This document shows positions 1-10,304 of a DNA stretch of 64,000 nucleotides, one piece after another; the first letter of the stretch is position 1; every line of letters starts with the position of its first letter. The notes under the pieces are model-generated. The model had not been told where the DNA came from. It saw only the letters and a list, made by a program, of their open reading frames with translations, and ran no database searches. The stretch lies in the NCBI GenBank assembly GCA_963580285.1, contig OY757023.1, positions 91,227,108 through 91,291,107 on the forward strand, written 5' to 3'. The position numbers were made by a program, and so were the translations under genes. The stretch is from Lucinisca nassula (lineage: Eukaryota > Mollusca > Bivalvia > Lucinida > Lucinidae).

Positions 1-810
1 CTTGTAGTGATATTTTTAGTTTGGAAAAGGTGATAAACATGTATTTTTTTTTTAATCAGGTCCAAACATGTTTTTTCATGGGCTTAGTATCTGTGAAAGT
101 TTGTCTCTGCCAATATATGACTAAATGTGTATATATGCTACTAAACTACTTTTAACTTACCCAACCTTTCTATCTTTGATTTATAGCCTTTTCTTTTACA
201 TTTTTAAACATTGCACTATAAGGATACTTTTTAATTCTGTTACTAGCATGCCAAGCGCAAGTAACATTCTAATAACACCCGAAAGATGGTTTAGAATTAT
301 GCAGAGATAGGTAGATAGTGATTGTTTACCACTGAGTTTTGTCATTTCAAATATAAATTGTTTCATGTTTTCAATAGTATGATAGTTTTGTTGCTAATGG
401 ATGGCTTGGTAAAATATTAAAAAAAAAAACAACAACAGAAAATAGCACCATGGTTTCTTTCTTTTACGCTGTATTTCCCTGTGCATATTAGTTTTACTTG
501 GTGCTCAGTGGTTTAATACTTGGTATCCGACAGCAAAGTCTTTTAATTCTAATAATTGTTTTACGAAGAATAAAAGCATTTATAACCGGTAAATCTCTCA
601 ACATTCATCCGATCTTATCAAAAAAAAAAAAAAAAAAAAAAGATTTTATAGTCTCGGAAATCTGTGACATTTGCATCTATCGAGTCAGATCATGGTGTGA
701 TATATACTGATTCTAGTCCATCTCTAATCCAATTTCTTGCTTACATTAATCAGCAAATTAACTATAATCCATTTTTTTAAACAATTAACACAGTGTGTTT
801 TCAAATACAT
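1..810. other. Unassigned AT-rich sequence
   Basis: No coding region, RNA gene or repeat boundary could be supported here. There are A-runs near 419-431 and 620-640. Open frames are short and AT-driven, with no recognisable protein similarity. The right end contains the first copy of an 8-bp duplication (811-818) that flanks the next element. Confidence 0.5.
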
Positions 811-818
811 GTGACAAA

Positions 819-3175
819 TAGGGATGTAACGATAGTCAGAAAATGACTATTGCGATAGTATTGACATTGCAAGAAGAACCATTGCGATACTATTACTATT
901 GCTGTCTACTATTGCAATACTATTGCGATACTATTGCCGGATACATACTTTCTTGTTTAAGATGGAAATAAAAACTATTCAAACCTTCAAACTGTTTTGC
1001 TGTATGCTTTTTCTACATAAAAGATATAAACAAGATAATTTACACAGAGGGATAACTGTTGTAAACTCCTGTTTGCTTTTCTGTCTGCCCTACAGGAAGA
1101 AAAAACTCCCCAGGAGCAACTTTTTTTCTTTAAGTTTAAATTCTCCTGGAAGAGCCGGGAAACTCATTTTATTAGAAGTAGCCAAGAAGATTCCAGCCAA
1201 GTACATTTATCATTTCACAATGAGAATGTACATGTAACATCAGTTTCTTAATCAAAATAAATGTAAGCTCTTCACGAAGGCAATGAAATCTTTGCTTGTC
1301 TTCAAAAACAACTTCAGACATGTTAAAGTGACTAAATACACCTCAAGCTCGTTATAACACAGAACTTCGGGTCCAACCAACCGTGTTAGTTAACCGAATC
1401 GTGTTATAAACGCCAACCGAATTTGTCACGGATCAGTCTGTTCTACTATTACACTGAAAACACAAGCCTCCGGCGCTATCGTTAAGCCTACAACGTTTCG
1501 CATGACAAGGTGTGTAAATAAGATCAGGTTATGTCTCTATCATAAAATTTAATCCTTAATCAAATCGCTCCGGGCCTAAGAGAATTAGCTACATCTAACA
1601 GTAGATGTATGCATGTAAATATGAAACAGACTATTCTACTGTCTCGTGCATGGTTATGTTTTGGCGCCAAAATAGAAGACGCTTGGTGGGAAAAGTCGTA
1701 CACTTAAATAATACATCCCAGGATAATCCGGGGTGCCAAGTTCCGTTCTCTATCCACAACAGTTTAGCTATCACATTTTATGAAAGAAATACGAACCATT
1801 AAAAATGGTAGTAGATATCTGAGAAACTAGGTCGGCAATGCACACGATTCAGAATCAGAATTGTTTCCGGTGACACATCAAATGACATTCATACACCAGG
1901 ACCTGTGATACAGGAAGTTAGATTTGAATCTTCTGGCAGAAAATCTGATGAAATTTTAATATAAGTCTCAGTGTTTCGGTACACAATCGACCGCATGCGT
2001 TTGTTAAACGGAACACCATTGAAATCGGGGCTAACAAATTTTTAAATCCAAATCGGCCCCGGCCGACCGATGACGTCATCAGTACCGTGCCGAACATGCC
2101 TTATAATGTCATCCCCGACATTATTGCATCTGCCAACTTATCTAATTGCCCATCATTTTTATTGTGAATTGATTTTCCAAAAATCATTTGTATATTTCTT
2201 TTGTTGTTTGGTCAAATCTTTTAGCAATACAAATAAACAGAAAATCGAACCACGTTTTTATTTTCTTTAATTGTTTTCTAGTGCTGTATTTTCCTGTGCA
2301 TATTTTAAATGCACGATGTCCAAGATTTAAAAATTAATTCCTCGGCTGTACAGACATTGTCTGGATGCCCAAATTATAAACGTTCTTTGCACGACGACAC
2401 GTATTTCATTTCCTTTGATGTCTGCTATTGTCAAAAATAAGAATCCTCTAAAACATCAACCAGAACAATTTTTTGCACCTTTTGAAGCGGTAATGACACA
2501 TGCGGACTTTCCATGCTTCACGTGCTAATGCGGGCGGCACCCTTTGATAATAAATACCACTGTGTAAACACGCATTAATTATCGCTTTTCATATCACTAG
2601 CTTACAGACAGCTTGCAGATTAGCGAATCAAAATATGTGGTCAATTATTTCGAACTCAATTAACATTAAAGTGTTTACTGTTGAAATGCGCTTCAGAAAG
2701 CTGTAAATTTACCAGTTCAATGAAGGAATATTCAGGGTTCCGACTCTATACCGACATTTGGTGTTAAGTGGTTAATCCATAACAAATAGGATGCATAAAC
2801 ACCGCGTACCTGTAGGCTACTGCCAAATCATGATTTGGCAGTAATTTTATTACCCTTATCTCGCGACAAGCAGCCGTTGCAAGCATACGTTGACTCCCAT
2901 TGGCACAGGAGCTTATTGGATTACAATTAAGACAATATACAGTTTGATGCTTGACTGGGTACAAGACGCAGGTCGTAATAAAGAATATATTTAAGAATGA
3001 AAACAACTTCGAGAATTATATGAAAAACTTGTGATATAGAAAACTATCGAAACTATCGATAGTTCAAAACACTATCGGCAATAGTCATCGATGTTTGACT
3101 TTACCATCGATGCAGTACTATCGGCCCAGTGCCTATCGCAATGCATCGATGGTCCGATGCATCGTTACACTCCTA
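819..3175. mobile_element. Non-autonomous hAT-like DNA transposon, 2.36 kb
   Basis: The left end reads TAGGGATGTAACGAT and the right end is the inverted near-copy (reverse complement TAGGAGTGTAACGAT, 13 of 15 matching). The 8-bp sequence GTGACAAA occurs immediately outside both ends (811-818 and 3176-3183), as expected for a hAT target-site duplication. Subterminal repeats of CTATCG/CGATAG are visible at both ends (830-935 and 3045-3165), resembling transposase-binding repeats. No transposase frame is visible inside, so it probably depended on a relative. The terminal sequence is not a canonical CAGGG end, so the superfamily call rests on the 8-bp duplication and TIR style. Confidence 0.75.
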
Positions 3176-3554
3176 GTGACAAAAAGCGTAAAGTTAACCG
3201 TGCCATTGATTCTGTGCACGTGTCATTGAACCACCAGTGTCTACTGATATTTCACCAGACTATTTTTAACTTGGATAGCATGTCGTTTGATAAATTATAT
3301 CGGATTGCAGTCATGACAATAAACAGCTTGACCATACATTTATTTGCGTGCTTTCATGCCTGCAACAGTCAACTACCATATCCAGAATTTCTCGGGCCAA
3401 ATTTTTGGTCGCATTTTTCAGTGACTGGTTATGGTATGAGGAGGTCCAATCCAGTATAATTTTTTATGTTTGGATTTTTAGCACTACTGATAAGCACACG
3501 TCATTGCTAAAGTGTTTGTTTTGAAATAAAAGTTATATAACCATTTCAATATGC

Positions 3555-3690
3555 TTAAAAATGCACAATTCCTGAGTCAAAGAGATTGCCGGAGTACCGT
3601 ACCGGTACTAGGAAATATACCGCGGTTCGTACCACAAGAGACAAAACCGCGGTATTTACCGGTATACCGGTTTTACCGCACACCTCTAGC
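3555..3690. mobile_element. Fragment of a second hAT-like element (GGTATACCGG-rich end)
   Basis: This stretch is packed with nested palindromes (CGGTACCGG-like words, ACCGCGGT, GGTATACCGG) and finishes in ACCGCACACCTCTAGC. The inverted form (AGAGGTGTGCGGT) looks like a hAT terminus rich in subterminal repeats. The other end and a target duplication were not found. It runs directly into the minisatellite, which may have expanded from its edge. Confidence 0.4.
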
Positions 3691-4144
3691 AAACAGTATA
3701 AAAGACCATGTAATTGATGCAAACAGTATAAAAGACCATGTAATTGATGCAAACAGTGTAAAAGACCATGTAATCGATGCAAACAGTATAAAAAACCATG
3801 TAATTGATGCAGTGTAAAAGACCATGTAATTGATGCAAACAGTGTAAAAGACCATGTAATTGATGCAGTGTAAAAGACCATGTAATTGATGCAAACAGTG
3901 TAAAAGACCATGTAACTGATGCAGTGTAAAAGACCATGTAATTGATGCAAACAGTGTGAAAGACCATGTAACTGATGCAAACAGTATAAAAAACCATGTA
4001 ATTGATGCAGTGTAAAAGACCATGTAATTGATGCAAACAGTGTAAAAGACCATGTAACTGATGCAAACAGCATAAAAGACCATGTAATTGATGCAAACAG
4101 TGTAAAAGACTATGTAATTAATGCAAACAGTGTGAAAGACCATA
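3691..4144 (+). repeat. Minisatellite, 26/30-bp units, about 16 copies
   Basis: Direct tandem repeat of AAACAGTGTAAAAGACCATG plus TAATTGATGC (30 bp), mixed with a 26-bp version lacking the leading AAAC. Units differ by single substitutions (GTG/GTA, AATT/AACT/AATC). No unique spacers separate the copies, so this is not a CRISPR-like array. The minus strand lacks stops in several frames because the unit itself has none there. The resulting long frames are treated as artefacts. Confidence 0.9.
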
Positions 4145-5160
4145 ATGATCTTTTCAACACTAGACCAATACAGATACCTGTGCAAACAATGTAGTTTCAG
4201 ATGAGATGGCTCATAATGGGGTTTATGGGGGGGAATGTTCATTTCATAGACTTGTTCCCATGATGACAGAGACTAATAGACATAGATGGATGGAAATCTA
4301 GCTAATAACTTCATCCTTCAAACATACTTGGTCAGGAGATAAAAACTAAAAGTAGACACCAGATGATACCTGTAAGAAAGCTCATTTTAATGCTTCTTTG
4401 ACAAAAATCAAATATTTATCTCAAAGAGAAAGATTCTTTGTAACTATTGGAAGTGCTTTAGTCAGGCAATGTTTACAGGGGTATGAATTATTTTTCTAAT
4501 TTCTCATACCTGTGATAATTTTATGTTGACCATGAGGGAGATTTGCTTCTCAGATGAGGGAGATTGAGGTCCCAATGAGGGAGACTTTCTGACGGCATGT
4601 TTAAGTGTTTTTTTCTTGTCATTTTTTGTGGTTTAGATGTACAAAGGAACTGGAACTACTTAATTAAAATGATAGGAACATATTTTGTCAGGTTTAATTT
4701 CAAAATAGCAAGTTGTAGGTTGTTTACAAACAATGCTGTGACCACAAGTCCATTGTGATGTTGTGGGTATTTGTCAGAACCACCTGATTGTTGAAAGTAC
4801 CCATAACATGCTTTAGTGTAGGATTACTTGATTAGAAAAGATATCCTAAAATGTTTCCAGTCCTCCTCTTTATCCAGTGCTGGGTTTCACTGCTACTGAA
4901 CAGACCCAAAGCACAAAGTTCTCTTCAATGATAAGCATTACTTCTAGCACTATTTACACTCCTTCATATAGTCTGTGCAGGCAACTTTTTTGGCCTTTCT
5001 CAGAACACCCTGTTCATAAATACATGTATAGGTAAAGCAGTCCATGCTGAAATTAATACCATTTTATAACAGTTGTTCAGGTTGGCCCAAAAAATTAGTG
5101 AGAATCCCAGGAAAAAAAATGCTGAGTCTTTATTTGTTTAAAATGTAAATTTTGTTACAG
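4145..5160. other. Unassigned intergenic or intronic sequence
   Basis: About 1 kb without a gene, repeat array or inverted repeat that I could support. The phrase 'gaggga(g)att' is locally repeated near 4535-4590, but no longer structure emerges. Confidence 0.45.
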
Positions 5161-5719
5161 CCAAACCTTGATATAACGATGCCCTGGATCGCTCACCTGA
5201 TCCACACAGAAGAAATGAAATGGTGGGTAATATAGTAAGGTGCCTTGTCAGAAGGAGCATACATGCCAAATATGAAGGATCTATCTCAAATGGTTCAAAA
5301 GTTATGATAAAGTAGGTCAAGGTCAAAATTTTGTATGAGTGGGAAGCCCCTCTCACAAGGAATATACATGCCAAATATGAAGACTCCATCTCAAATGGTT
5401 CAAAAGTTATGATTAAGTAGGTCACAGGTCAAGGTCAACATTTTTTGCAATGAGTGGGAAGTCCTTGTCACAAGTAACCTACATGCCAATTATGAAGGCT
5501 CTATGTTAAATGGTTCAAAAGTCACAACAAAAAAGGTCAAAGGTCAAGGTCACAGGTAAAAAATGTTGTGTGTGTGGGAAGCCTTTGTCACAAGGAGCCT
5601 ACATGCCATATATGAAGGCTCTATCTCAAATCGCTCAAAAGTTATGGTGAAGTAGGTCAAAGGTCAAGGTCGCAGGTAAAATTGTGTGTATGGGTGGGAG
5701 GCCCTTGTCAGAAGGAACA

Positions 5720-6042
5720 CGCCGGCCTCAGTGGCTCAGTCGGATGCGCGTCTGACTGGTGATCAGGAGGACGCGGGTTCGACTCCCGCCGGGGTCGGCA
5801 ACATTCTTTCGTGGAGATTGATCATGAAATCTTTTCTACGGTCATTCTCTCCCTTCCGCTGATTCAAGAAGGGCAGTTGTCAGTTTCTGGTGAAAGAATG
5901 TGCACTGTACTGGTTAACCGCTTACGTATAAGCCTGCCCAGGAAAGTGTTGATAGGTAAACTGACCGGCTCAAAAATGACCTAAATAGTGTTGACTGGGC
6001 CGTAAAACTCAAATACAAACAAATACAAACAAACAAACAAAC
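5720..6042 (+). mobile_element. tRNA-derived SINE with CAAA-rich tail
   Basis: The head has Pol III promoter-like boxes: box A near TGGCTCAGTCGGATGCG and box B GGTTCGACTCC. A body follows containing GATTCAAGAAGGGCAGTTGT, and the tail is (AAAC)n. A roughly 10-bp imperfect duplication flanks it: AGAAGGAACA at 5710-5719 and AGAAGAAACA at 6043-6052. Because it sits inside a tandem repeat unit, the empty site can be read from neighbouring units. Without this duplication the head alone could be mistaken for a tRNA gene. Confidence 0.8.
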
Positions 6043-6077
6043 AGAAGAAACATACATGCCAAATATGAAGGCTCTAT

Positions 6078-6330
6078 ATAGGCGGCTCTTCTGTGGCGAT
6101 TTATTTATGTTGTTGTTTGTTACTTACTGTGTGTATCACTTGTGTCTTTTTATTTTTGGATGGCCATATGGCCATTTTGTGGGAAAGTAACTGTCCTTAT
6201 GGCCTTCCTTTGTTTAGGTTTCCATTATGGTCTGGTCGCTTAATGTTTGTATTTCTTTCCCTTTGGTGTCTTTTATGGGTGGAGTAAGTTAATTGTATCA
6301 ATTCCTGATCTTTGTTTTACTTCTACTTTT
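6078..6330 (+). mobile_element. 5'-truncated Penelope-like 3' end fragment
   Basis: The sequence is the inverse of 13912-14155 and ends in the same 3' terminus (TTTTACTTCTACTTTT). It keeps the landmark GGATGGCCATATGGCCATTT. It interrupts a tandem-repeat unit, with a short TCTAT on each side that may be the target duplication. Four copies in the window share this 3' end but start at different points, which indicates 5' truncation during reverse transcription. Confidence 0.65.
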
Positions 6331-7763
6331 CTATCCCAAATAGTTCAAACGTTATGATTAAGTAGGTCAAAGGTCAAGGTCACAGGTCAAAATTTTTGTA
6401 TGGGTGGGAAGTCCTTGTCACACAGAACAAACATTCCAAATATGAAGGCACTATCTCAAATGGTTCAAAAGTGATGATAAAGAAGGTCACATGTCAAGGT
6501 AACAGATCATTTTTGTATGAGTGGAAGCCCTTGTCACAAGGAACCTACATGCCAAATATGCAGGCTCTATCTTAAACGGATCCACAGTTATGACAAAATA
6601 ACCTGATGATCTACTTTTTGATTTTTACACTTGATCAAGATATTGTCAAGATGATCATTCTGAGCAAGTTTGATGATAATTCGACTAAAATTGTGGCCTC
6701 CAGTGTGTTCAGAACGTTTTTCTATGATTTGACCTACTGACCTACTTTTTGACCCGACTTGACCCATATTCCAACTTAACTGAGATATTGTCAAGAAGAT
6801 CATTCTGAGCAAGTTTGATGATGATCGGACTAAAACTGCAGCCTCTAGTTTGTCCACAAGGTTTATTAATGATTTGACCATCTGACCTACATTTTGCTGA
6901 ACTTGACTTAGATATTGTCAAGCTGAGCTTTCTGAGCAAGGTTGATGAAAATCAGATTAAATCTGTGGCCTCTAGTGTGCTGACAAGGTTTTTCTTCAAT
7001 TTGACCTACTGACCTACTTTTTGACCCAACATGATCCATATTCTAACTTGACTGAGATATTGTCAAGATGGTCATTCAGATTAATGATGATTGGACCAAA
7101 ACTGTGGCCTCTAGTGTGTTCACAAGGTTTTTCAATGATTTGACCTTCTGACCTAAATTTTGGCCCAACATGACCCATTTTTGAAATTTACTTAGATATT
7201 GTCAAGATGGTCATTCTTAGCAAGTTTGATGATGATCACACTAAAACTGTGGCCTCATGTGTGTTCACAAGGTTTTTCTATGACATGACAGAGATATTGT
7301 CAAGATGATCATTCTGAGATAAATTGATGATGATTGGTCCAAAACTGTGGACTTTAGTGTGTTCACAAGGTTTCTCTATGATTTGACCTACTAACCTACT
7401 TTTTGACCCGACATGACCCATATTTGAACTTGACTGAGATATTGTTAAGATGATAATTCTGAGCAAGTTTAATGATGATCAGACCATAACTGTGGCCTCT
7501 AGTATGTTCACAAAGTTTTTGTATGATTTGACCTACTGACCTACTTTTTGACCCCGCATGACCCACATTCGAACTTGACCGAGATATTGTCATGGTGATC
7601 ATTCTGACCAAGTTTCATGATTATTGGCCCAAAACTGTGACCTCTGGTGTGGTCGTCACAAGAAAAGTTTACGCACGGACGCCGCACGACGGCCGATGCA
7701 CGACGACGCCGGACATCTCACAGTCACAAAAGCTCACCATGACCTTCAGTCAGGTGAGCTAAT

Positions 7764-8530
7764 AAATGCACACTAATTATAGATTTCACTAACATGAAGT
7801 TCCCGGTAACAAATCTTTTTAAATACAGTACTTGTACAAAGCTTACTCAAGGGGAGCAATTTCCAAATAAGAAAATCTGCTGTTGATTTCATGACTTTTA
7901 GTAATTACTCGTTATTGATTGGTAAATAATAACTATTTTCCACTTTCAAAATCAAAATTTCTAAGTTTACATAAAATATAAAAACAAAAGACATATGGGA
8001 GAGTGACATAAAAGGAACAAACAGTGATAAAAAATGGGAAAATAAACGCACAATTTCAATTAAATCTAGGCTAAATATAACTCAATCAACTGAGGTAATG
8101 GCCAGATATGACCGTCTCAGTATACGAAGATAGATAGATAGACAAATAGAACTGTTACTCTTCTGAGTATCTGTACTACTGAGTGCAGGTGCACCGCTCT
8201 CCTAAGAGGTAACGGTAAATAAATTGCGTCAGCTTATGTAATCTTTACTGGCAGCCAGATCATGTTGATTCTGTGCAGTCAGCTGAGACAGAAAGGAATA
8301 TCGGCTTTTTGAAGTTGATGTTTACCGTTAAGTGTCCGATATACCGTCTTGTTAATTGCCTTCAGCAGTGAAAATTTTAAGTCTGTTACCGCTTACTGCA
8401 AATGGTAGCTCTGGAAAAAAATTGGGGACAGGAAAATTGCAAATGCGGGAGATTCTGTCTCCCGGACGGGAGAGCGGGAGGTATGCTTCAAATGCGGGAG
8501 CCTCCCGCATGATCCGGGAGATATCACAGG
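7764..8530. other. Unassigned sequence
   Basis: No coding exon or repeat boundary recognised. A short GGGAG/CTCCCG self-complementary patch lies at 8445-8520. The next CAD exon could fall left of the window; none was seen here on the minus strand. Confidence 0.4.
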
Positions 8531-8532
8531 TA

Positions 8533-8629
8533 TGATTTCTGCTCAAAAACATAAATAGTGGGTACTTGTTAGAACCGCCTCCCCTAGGCGGTTCTAACAA
8601 GTACCCACATTCTAAGTTTTGAGCAGAAA
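8533..8629. mobile_element. Palindromic MITE, family C
   Basis: Near-perfect inverted repeat centred on GCCTCCCCTAGGCGG. The arms read GTGGGTACTTGTTAGAACCG and its complement, and the outer flanks TTTCTGCTCAAAA / TTTTGAGCAGAAA are also complementary. This family recurs more than ten times in the window, always with a GAGGC..GCCTC centre and CTGCTC..GAGCAG shoulders. Confidence 0.8.
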
Positions 8630-8639
8630 TAAGAAAAAT

Positions 8640-9310
8640 ATCACATTTTTCATCTGAAAATTGTTGTTTCGGCGATAAAAGTTACAATGTATTTGAATAA
8701 GGTGTGTTTTCGTAATGCCTATTCATATACCAGGTAAATATCAAATTGCAATAATTGCTGGAGAATCAATCATCAATCGTTGGTGTTTTGACATTTATAG
8801 AGCACAACAAACTGTGTCCTCGCTTGAACTGAGCATGAAAAAATGAATTTTATTTTCCTGCTTTCATGAAAGCATGAATGCAGTGGGTCGCATACAAAGT
8901 AAATGAACCCTGAAGAGGTTCATGTAAACTTTGGTAGCAACTTGCCATTGTTCCTACTTTCATGAACAGCAGAAAAATTAAGTTTATTTTTTATATTTAC
9001 AATCTCTGACCCTCACCACTTGGCGAAAAAAAAATACTTAAAGGGCAAAGTTTTAAAGCTGAAAAACATTTACAGGCAGTTTTCCTATAAAGAGTGGAAC
9101 AGAGTTGACATCACCAATGCCCGTACAGAACCATGGTTTAGACTGACGTTACTTGACGTCACTGAAAATCATGTGACTAGATGCGTTCATGAAAGTATGA
9201 ACTTCATTGTTTTTTTATAAGTTTACATTAGACTTTACACTGGAAATGTAACTATACACACAATAAGTTTGAGCTCAGCTATTCAATACTGGCCAAGTAC
9301 ATTTACTTAC
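8640..9310. other. Intron or flank of CAD, nothing assigned
   Basis: Sequence downstream (minus strand) of the linker exon. CATGAAAGCATGAA words near 8868 and 9188 are loosely repeated, but no element ends were defined. No ATCase-like exon was recognised. Confidence 0.4.
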
Positions 9311-9518
9311 CATGCAGTGAGTAGGGATCCAGAACACGAGCCGGTTTTGGTACAGCTGGATACCTATCAGAAGGAAACAACCTGCGTACAGGACTGGGCG
9401 CCTCAGAAGGTGGCTGAGATATTGTTGGTATGGTGATGGTCAGCTGATCTTGTTTCTTAGCAGGGACTGGCTGAGACAAACTTCTGACATCAATGCCAAA
9501 ACCTGGTTGAGCTAAAAC
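9311..9518 (-). CDS. CAD: CAD exon: end of DHOase domain and interdomain linker
   Basis: The acceptor TTTTAAAG precedes GTTTTAGCTCAACC and the donor is CATG|GTAAGT. The 208-nt exon starts in phase 0 and ends one base into a codon. It begins VLAQPGFGIDVRS, which continues DGE from the previous exon exactly as DHOase runs into the linker in animal CAD (human VLVPPGYGQDVR-like). The remaining residues are rich in Pro, Ser and Gln with basic RRLF/RYPAVPKP stretches, typical of the low-complexity linker before ATCase. The linker is poorly conserved between species, so identity rests on the first 13 residues, the position and the phase. Confidence 0.85.
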
Positions 9519-9680
9519 CTTTAAAAATTGAAGAAGAAACCAATGCTTTATACACAGAATAAAAAACTGAGCTGACATGAGAAAGGGTCAACAGCATTTT
9601 CTGATTTAAGCTTCTTCAACTGCATTTGCATAGCCAACTAATATGGCTAGCAAGTCAAGCATTTTTAACATTTTGATGAT

Positions 9681-9905
9681 CGGCAGCCTCGATAGCTTAG
9701 TGGTTAGCACGTTTGACTTATGATTGAGAGGTTGTGGGTTCCAGTCTGGCCAGCGGAGGAGAGGTGTGTCAAAGGCTTGGGAAAGACACTTAATGTCACT
9801 GTCCCACTCCACCCAGGTGTAAATGGGTAGCAGTGGTGTAAAAGTCACTGCCTCTCTCTAACGGGTGTGATCCGGAATGAATGTTCGCGAGCGATTTAAA
9901 AAAGC
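9681..9905 (+). mobile_element. tRNA-derived SINE with conserved central domain
   Basis: The tRNA-like head is GCCTCGATAGCTTAGTGGTTAG (box A) with GTGGGTTCCAGTC (box B). A body follows containing CCCACTCCACCCAGGTGTAA, a phrase resembling central domains reported for widespread animal SINE superfamilies. I cannot say which superfamily. The 3' part ends around GCTTGAAGCTTTC. It lies in the 9.7-kb CAD intron. Confidence 0.65.
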
Positions 9906-9955
9906 TTGAAGCTTTCATCACAATCAAACTAAAATAAATTAGTGTAAATTAAACT

Positions 9956-10187
9956 AACCCTTATCTTGCTGTTCACGACAACCCCTATCTTCGGAAACAG
10001 TGTAGATCCAGATCAGATGGCTTCTGATGACCAGATCAGATGGCTTCTGAAGAAGCCATCTGATCAGGATCTACACTGTTTGGCATTCAGTTTATGAATT
10101 TGTAGCAATAAATCACATCAAGTAATTTGATTGGTTGATAGACAGAAATGGGTGTGGCTTAAATAAATATTCAGCAAGATAAGGGTT
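9956..10187. mobile_element. Palindromic MITE, family A (piggyBac-like ends)
   Basis: The ends are TTAACCCTTATCTTGCTG and CAGCAAGATAAGGGTTAA. TTAA followed by CCCTT inverted ends suggests a piggyBac-type MITE. The centre is AAACAGTGTAGATCCAGATC..GGATCTACACTGTTT with nested GCTTCTGAAGAAGC. In this copy the inner stem segment CCAGATCAGATGGCTTCTGA is partly duplicated. Subterminal motif GGGTGTGGCTTAAAT. Nine copies of this family are in the window. Confidence 0.75.
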
Positions 10188-10304
10188 AATATGGCTAGCT
10201 AGACTTATGACTACTTGCAGAAAGCTACCTCGAAGTCATCAGATAAACAAGTTCATGAAATGAACACCCCTCTAAACCTCACTTTATATAGAGACTAGAG
10301 CCAG

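Larger units (their letters stand above)
5165..7763. mobile_element. Tandem-repeat element with GCTCACCTGA / TCAGGTGAGC ends
   Basis: The left end contains GATCGCTCACCTGATCC and the right end finishes TCAGTCAGGTGAGCTAA, an inverted pair. Two arrays lie inside. At 5180-6590 units of roughly 120-130 bp repeat AGGTCAAAGGTCAAGGTCAC and ATGCCAAATATGAAGGCTCT. At 6600-7640 units of roughly 160-170 bp repeat GATATTGTCAAGATGATCAT and TTTGACCTACTGACCTAC. A low-complexity ACGACG stretch (7670-7720) precedes the terminal hairpin. It has the same architecture as the other hairpin-ended elements in the window. It is itself interrupted by a SINE (5720-6042) and a Penelope 3' fragment (6078-6330). Confidence 0.7.

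Noticed and set aside
3691..4144. CRISPR-like direct repeats
   Set aside because: Units are contiguous with no spacers and the genome is clearly animal.
3555..4242. Overlapping minus-strand frames of 136-189 codons rich in HQLHGLLHCL-like repeats
   Set aside because: They are translations of a minisatellite in several frames at once. No frame is favoured and no domain is recognisable.
5720..5800. tRNA gene with anticodon-like arm
   Set aside because: It is the head of a SINE with a roughly 10-bp target duplication and an AAAC tail.
8352..8600. 82-codon minus-strand frame
   Set aside because: Half of it is a palindromic MITE. No conserved motif.
1..9300. Search for aspartate transcarbamylase exons of CAD on the minus strand
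   Set aside because: No STRTS, HPTQALLD or HPMPR-like segment was recognised. They may be outside the window.
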